NCBI GenBank assembly: GCA_004557455.1
Contig: SFDX01000024.1
Span: 1-60,453, forward strand
Source: Akkermansia muciniphila
GTDB taxonomy: Bacteria > Verrucomicrobiota > Verrucomicrobiia > Verrucomicrobiales > Akkermansiaceae
Direction of reading: 5' to 3'
Length of the DNA: 60,453 nt
Made by a program: the position numbers and the translations under genes. Position 1 is the stretch's first letter. Each line of letters begins with the position of its first letter. Of the stretch, positions 57,850 to 60,453 are shown piece by piece. The notes beneath the pieces were generated by a model that saw only the letters and a program-made list of their open reading frames with translations, was not told the origin of the DNA and ran no database searches.

Positions 57850-59694
57850 ATGGCAGAACAAACACATACATTCCAAACAGAGGTCCGGCAACTGCTGGAC
57901 ATCGTCATTCATGCCTTCTACAGCGACCGCGAGGTCTTTGTCCGCGAGCTCGTCTCCAACGCCTCGGACGCCCTGGAGAAACTACGCCTCAAGCAGCTCA
58001 CCGGCGCCGCCGTTGCCAACCCGGAGCTGGAGCCCGCCATTACCCTCACCACCGATGAGGAGGCCAAGACCCTGACCATCACCGACACCGGCATCGGCAT
58101 GACCGAGGAGGAAGTGGTGGAGTACCTGGGCACCATCGCCCACTCCGGTACCAAGAAATTCCTGGAGATGGCCAAGGAGAAGCAAGGCGGTACGCAGGAC
58201 CTCATCGGCCAGTTCGGCGTGGGCTTCTACAGCGTCTTCATGGCGGCGGATAACGTAGAAGTCACCACCCGCTCCTGGCAGCCGGAGGCCAAGGCCGTCA
58301 AGTGGACGAGCAATGGGCAGGACAGCTACACCATCTCCGATGCCGCAGACGATACCCCGCGCGGCACCCGCATTCTCATTCACCTGAAGGAGGACGCCGC
58401 CGAGTTTGCCCGCAAGGCCCACCTGCGCTACATCGTGGGCAAGTACAGCAACTTCGTTTCCTTCCCCATCACCGTGGACGGCGAGCGGCAGAACACCGTG
58501 CAGGCCATCTGGATGAAGAACAAGAAGGACGTCACCAAGGAGGAGTACACTGAGTTCTACAAATTCGTGGGCCACACCGACCAGGAGCCGCTGACGTGGA
58601 TGCACTTCAGCGCCGATGCCCCGATTGTGCTCAATTCCGTTCTCTTCGTGCCCTCGGAGAACCCGGAGGGTATGGGCTTCGGCCGCTGCGAGCCGCAGGT
58701 CTCCCTGTACTGCCACAAGGTGCTCATCGACAGCAAGCCGGAGAACCTGCTGCCGGAATGGCTGCGCTTCCTGGTGGGCGTGGTAGACAGCGATGATCTG
58801 CCCCTGAACATCTCCCGCGAGATGCTGCAGGACAACTCCCTGCTGCGTAAGATCTCCGGTATCATCACCAAGCGCTTCATCAAGCACCTGGAGGAGCTCG
58901 CCAAGAAGAGCCCGGAGGAGTACGAGAAATTCTGGACCGCTTTCGGCCGCTTTATCAAGGAGGGTATCGTCACTACTTGGGAGCACAAGGCCGAGCTCGC
59001 CAAGCTCCTCCGCTTCGAGTCAACCTTCACCGAGGCCGGCAAGCTCACCTGCTTTGCGGACTACATCAGCCGCATGAAGGAGAACCAGAAGGACATCTAC
59101 GTCCTCCACGGCGCCTCCCGCGCCCAGTTGGAGAACTCCCCCTACCTCGATGCGCTCAAACTGCGCGGCTTCGAGGTGATCTTCCTCACCGAGAACGGCG
59201 ACCGCTTTGTGATGGATTCCCTGATGAAGGTGGAGGACAAGGACATCAAGTCCATCGACCGCGCCGACCTGGAGCTGCCGGATGCCCCGGAGGAAACAAG
59301 CGAGCCAGGCCTGAGCGAGGAGGAATCCAAGGGCTTGGTGGATTGGGTGACGGAGCAGTTCAAGGACCGCTTCAGCAAAGTGACCACCGGCAGCCGCGTG
59401 ACCAGTGCCCCCGCCATTGCCCTGCAGGGCGCGGGTGACATGCCGCAGGAGATGAAGGCCTACTTCAAGGCCATGGGGCAGGACGTGCCGGAAAGCCACC
59501 CGGAGATTGCTTTCAACCCGCGCAACCCCATCGTGCGCCGTCTGGCCGAGCTGCGCAGCACGGATGCCGAACTGGCCACCCTGCTGGCCAACCAACTCAT
59601 CAACACCGCCCTGCTGCGCGCCGGTATGCTGGATGACCCCGCCAAGCTGGCCGAGAATACCCAGGAGCTGCTCGGCAAGCTGCTGTGCAAGTAA
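57850..59694 (+). CDS. htpG: Hsp90-family chaperone HtpG
   Basis: An ATP-dependent dimeric chaperone. The 614 residues have the GHKL ATPase motifs: ELVSNASDALEKLR (Asn/Asp box), ITDTGIGMTEEEV and GQFGVGFYSVFMAADNV, with GTRILIHLKED. The middle domain has PLNISREMLQDN with the catalytic Arg. The C-terminal dimerisation domain is shorter than in eukaryotic Hsp90, as usual for HtpG. The start at 57850 (MAEQTHTFQTEV) is canonical. No CIRCE element is seen; the promoter looks like a housekeeping type. Confidence 0.97.
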   Translation: MAEQTHTFQTEVRQLLDIVIHAFYSDREVFVRELVSNASDALEKLRLKQLTGAAVANPELEPAITLTTDEEAKTLTITDTGIGMTEEEVVEYLGTIAHSGTKKFLEMAKEKQGGTQDLIGQFGVGFYSVFMAADNVEVTTRSWQPEAKAVKWTSNGQDSYTISDAADDTPRGTRILIHLKEDAAEFARKAHLRYIVGKYSNFVSFPITVDGERQNTVQAIWMKNKKDVTKEEYTEFYKFVGHTDQEPLTWMHFSADAPIVLNSVLFVPSENPEGMGFGRCEPQVSLYCHKVLIDSKPENLLPEWLRFLVGVVDSDDLPLNISREMLQDNSLLRKISGIITKRFIKHLEELAKKSPEEYEKFWTAFGRFIKEGIVTTWEHKAELAKLLRFESTFTEAGKLTCFADYISRMKENQKDIYVLHGASRAQLENSPYLDALKLRGFEVIFLTENGDRFVMDSLMKVEDKDIKSIDRADLELPDAPEETSEPGLSEEESKGLVDWVTEQFKDRFSKVTTGSRVTSAPAIALQGAGDMPQEMKAYFKAMGQDVPESHPEIAFNPRNPIVRRLAELRSTDAELATLLANQLINTALLRAGMLDDPAKLAENTQELLGKLLCK

Positions 59695-59720
59695 ACATTC
59701 TCCCCCCCCCACACACCGCA

Positions 59721-59756
59721 CGAGAGGCAGGCCGATACCTGCCTCTCGTTTCTTTT
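59721..59756 (+). terminator. Terminator of htpG
   Basis: Perfect 11-bp arms CGAGAGGCAGG (59721-59731) and CCTGCCTCTCG (59738-59748), followed by TTTCTTTT. Confidence 0.9.
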
Positions 59757-60085
59757 CGTACTCATTTCAAACCGATAGGAAATCACACGGAGAGAAAAAA
59801 GCCCCCAAACACACGAAAGCATTGTTCCGAAAAAACTCTGCCATCAGGTCAATTCCTGTTGCCGGACCTGGATGTGAGTTGAGCCGGCAACCTTGAGGAG
59901 GGTGAAATTGCCCGCCTCAAGGCCCGGCTTCAGCGTGAATCTGTAGGCATCCGTGCTTCTCTCCTTACGCCCTGCTCGCTTTCCTCGGGCAGGGCGTTCT
60001 GCATCGTTGGAATTACCCTCCCTTCCGGCATTGTCAATGTCGGAGCCTTACTTTTATCTCGATGTCAACTTTTTCTATTTCGCAC
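59757..60085. other. Region with gene remnant and hairpin
   Basis: No intact gene is seen. The region holds the protein-like remnant at 59844-59957 and a hairpin CGCCCTGC/GCAGGGCG (59968-59996). Confidence 0.5.
59844..59957 (-). pseudogene. C-terminal remnant of a surface protein
   Basis: The minus strand reads STDAYRFTLKPGLEAGNFTL, then LKVAGSTHIQVRQQELT and a stop at 59844. The pattern resembles the beta-strand endings of autotransporter-like or PEP-CTERM-type surface proteins. There is no start codon or upstream frame, so only the last 38 codons remain. Confidence 0.35.
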
Positions 60086-60114
60086 TTGACATCTCCGATG
60101 GCGTTTGCTAGCAT
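60086..60114 (+). promoter_or_regulatory. Promoter of the ankyrin gene fragment
   Basis: TTGACA (60086-60091), 17 bases, TAGCAT (60109-60114), then exactly 9 bases to the ATG at 60124. Confidence 0.6.
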
Positions 60115-60123
60115 GACCCTACC

Positions 60124-60333
60124 ATGAGTAGATGCTATTTACATAGAGCGGCCGACTCCGGGGATATTGAGCGCATCAAGAAGCTGCTTCACCAAGGGGC
60201 GGATATCAACGCCGAGGACGAGAAAGGGCTACGTGATGGTATTTTTTGTAACCTACCTCCTAGAGATGTACCAACCTACCGTATTTTAGTGATTTTTTGC
60301 CCAAATAAACGCCAGAGGCGGAAAAATGCTTGA
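60124..60333 (+). pseudogene. Ankyrin-repeat gene, cut by IS-like repeat
   Basis: The first 36 codons are an ankyrin repeat (LHRAADSGDIERIKKLLHQG, then ADINAEDEKG). At about 60229 the expected 'xTPL' continuation is lost, and the frame runs into the sequence shared with 1765-1816, giving a non-ankyrin tail of about 30 residues. The promoter and start are intact. Most likely an insertion or deletion ended the gene here. Confidence 0.6.
60229..60278. mobile_element. IS-end-like repeat, right copy
   Basis: CTACGTGATGGTATTTTTTG and the following TAACCTACCTCCTAGAGATG match 1768-1816 with few differences, in the same orientation. It sits exactly where the ankyrin frame breaks. Confidence 0.4.
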
Positions 60334-60453
60334 CAACGAAAGCTTATTTTGCTACATTGCCGTCCCACAGAGGTGAGAAATTACACCTCTGAGCCGCATA
60401 ATTACTGGACTAATGGTCTGTAGGCTTCGAAAAAAGGTTTAGGAATAGGAATG
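60330..60453 (+). promoter_or_regulatory. Promoter, leader hairpin and start of next gene
   Basis: TTGACA (60330-60335), 17 bases, TACATT (60353-60358). Directly after the expected transcription start comes a perfect 8-bp hairpin CAGAGGTG/CACCTCTG (60368-60391). AGGAATAGGA precedes an ATG at 60451, the first codon of a gene that continues beyond the window. Confidence 0.55.

Overview
The window looks like chromosome from an Akkermansia-type member of the Verrucomicrobiota. The evidence is a PEP-CTERM protein whose C-terminus (TATLSLLALAGLAARRRR) is of the kind typical of Akkermansia, a 51-residue small basic protein of the Chlamydiae/Verrucomicrobia type, a complete fucose catabolic set as expected in a mucin user, and GC-rich coding sequence. 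I see no tRNA, rRNA, CRISPR array or intact transposase.

Layout. 1-1560: AT-rich, decayed accessory DNA with a partial lipoprotein gene, a frameshifted one, a C-terminal remnant and one intact small secreted protein. 1907-12309: housekeeping genes (GTP-type PEP carboxykinase, a solo ZnuA-like binding protein, two PilT ATPases, a lipoprotein, Lnt plus a small membrane protein, a ferredoxin, a DUF721/DciA protein). 12310-15970: an accessory and scarred stretch with the PEP-CTERM gene, a 57-codon gene, a fragment that looks like the start of hsdM joined to the end of hsdR, a PTPS/QueD-like gene, a maf gene without its 5' third, and insertion-sequence-like repeats. 15975-22130: an efflux operon in which two RND periplasmic adaptors are fused in one 985-residue lipoprotein, followed by an AcrB-type pump. 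22283-23713: an NAD-synthetase-like protein that appears to have lost both active sites.

23793-30730: fucose operon fucP-fucI-[two glycosyltransferases]-fucK on the minus strand, with a terminator between fucI and the glycosyltransferases. 30900-32225: UDP-glucose dehydrogenase. 32238-35682: tightly coupled pyrF-thyA-folA-trkA-HAD operon. 35802-37338: a Gly-rich lipoprotein and a secreted Ala/Lys-rich repeat protein. 37518-41254: secDF, a membrane-anchored chelatase-like protein and a YggU protein. 41306-45820: valS and three uncharacterised genes. 45796-48689: yqeY-ispD-epimerase-J-domain operon. 48805-53959: nitroreductase, a tiny ORF, an NlpC lipoprotein-HTH-xseA-acyltransferase operon, and an alkaline phosphatase gene broken at a G7 run. 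54049-59694: small basic protein, a pseudouridine synthase with a tandem-repeat tail, a Sel1-repeat protein, a chagasin-type protease inhibitor and htpG. 59695-60453: a gene remnant, an ankyrin gene cut short by the same IS-end-like repeat found at 1761, and the promoter and start codon of the next gene.

A genome-style pattern recurs. Many genes have a good TTGaca-16/17-TAtaaT promoter whose -10 box lies only 7-10 bases before the start codon, which predicts leaderless or near-leaderless mRNAs. Shine-Dalgarno motifs are weak or absent at most starts. All assignments come from reading the sequence; no database search or alignment was run.
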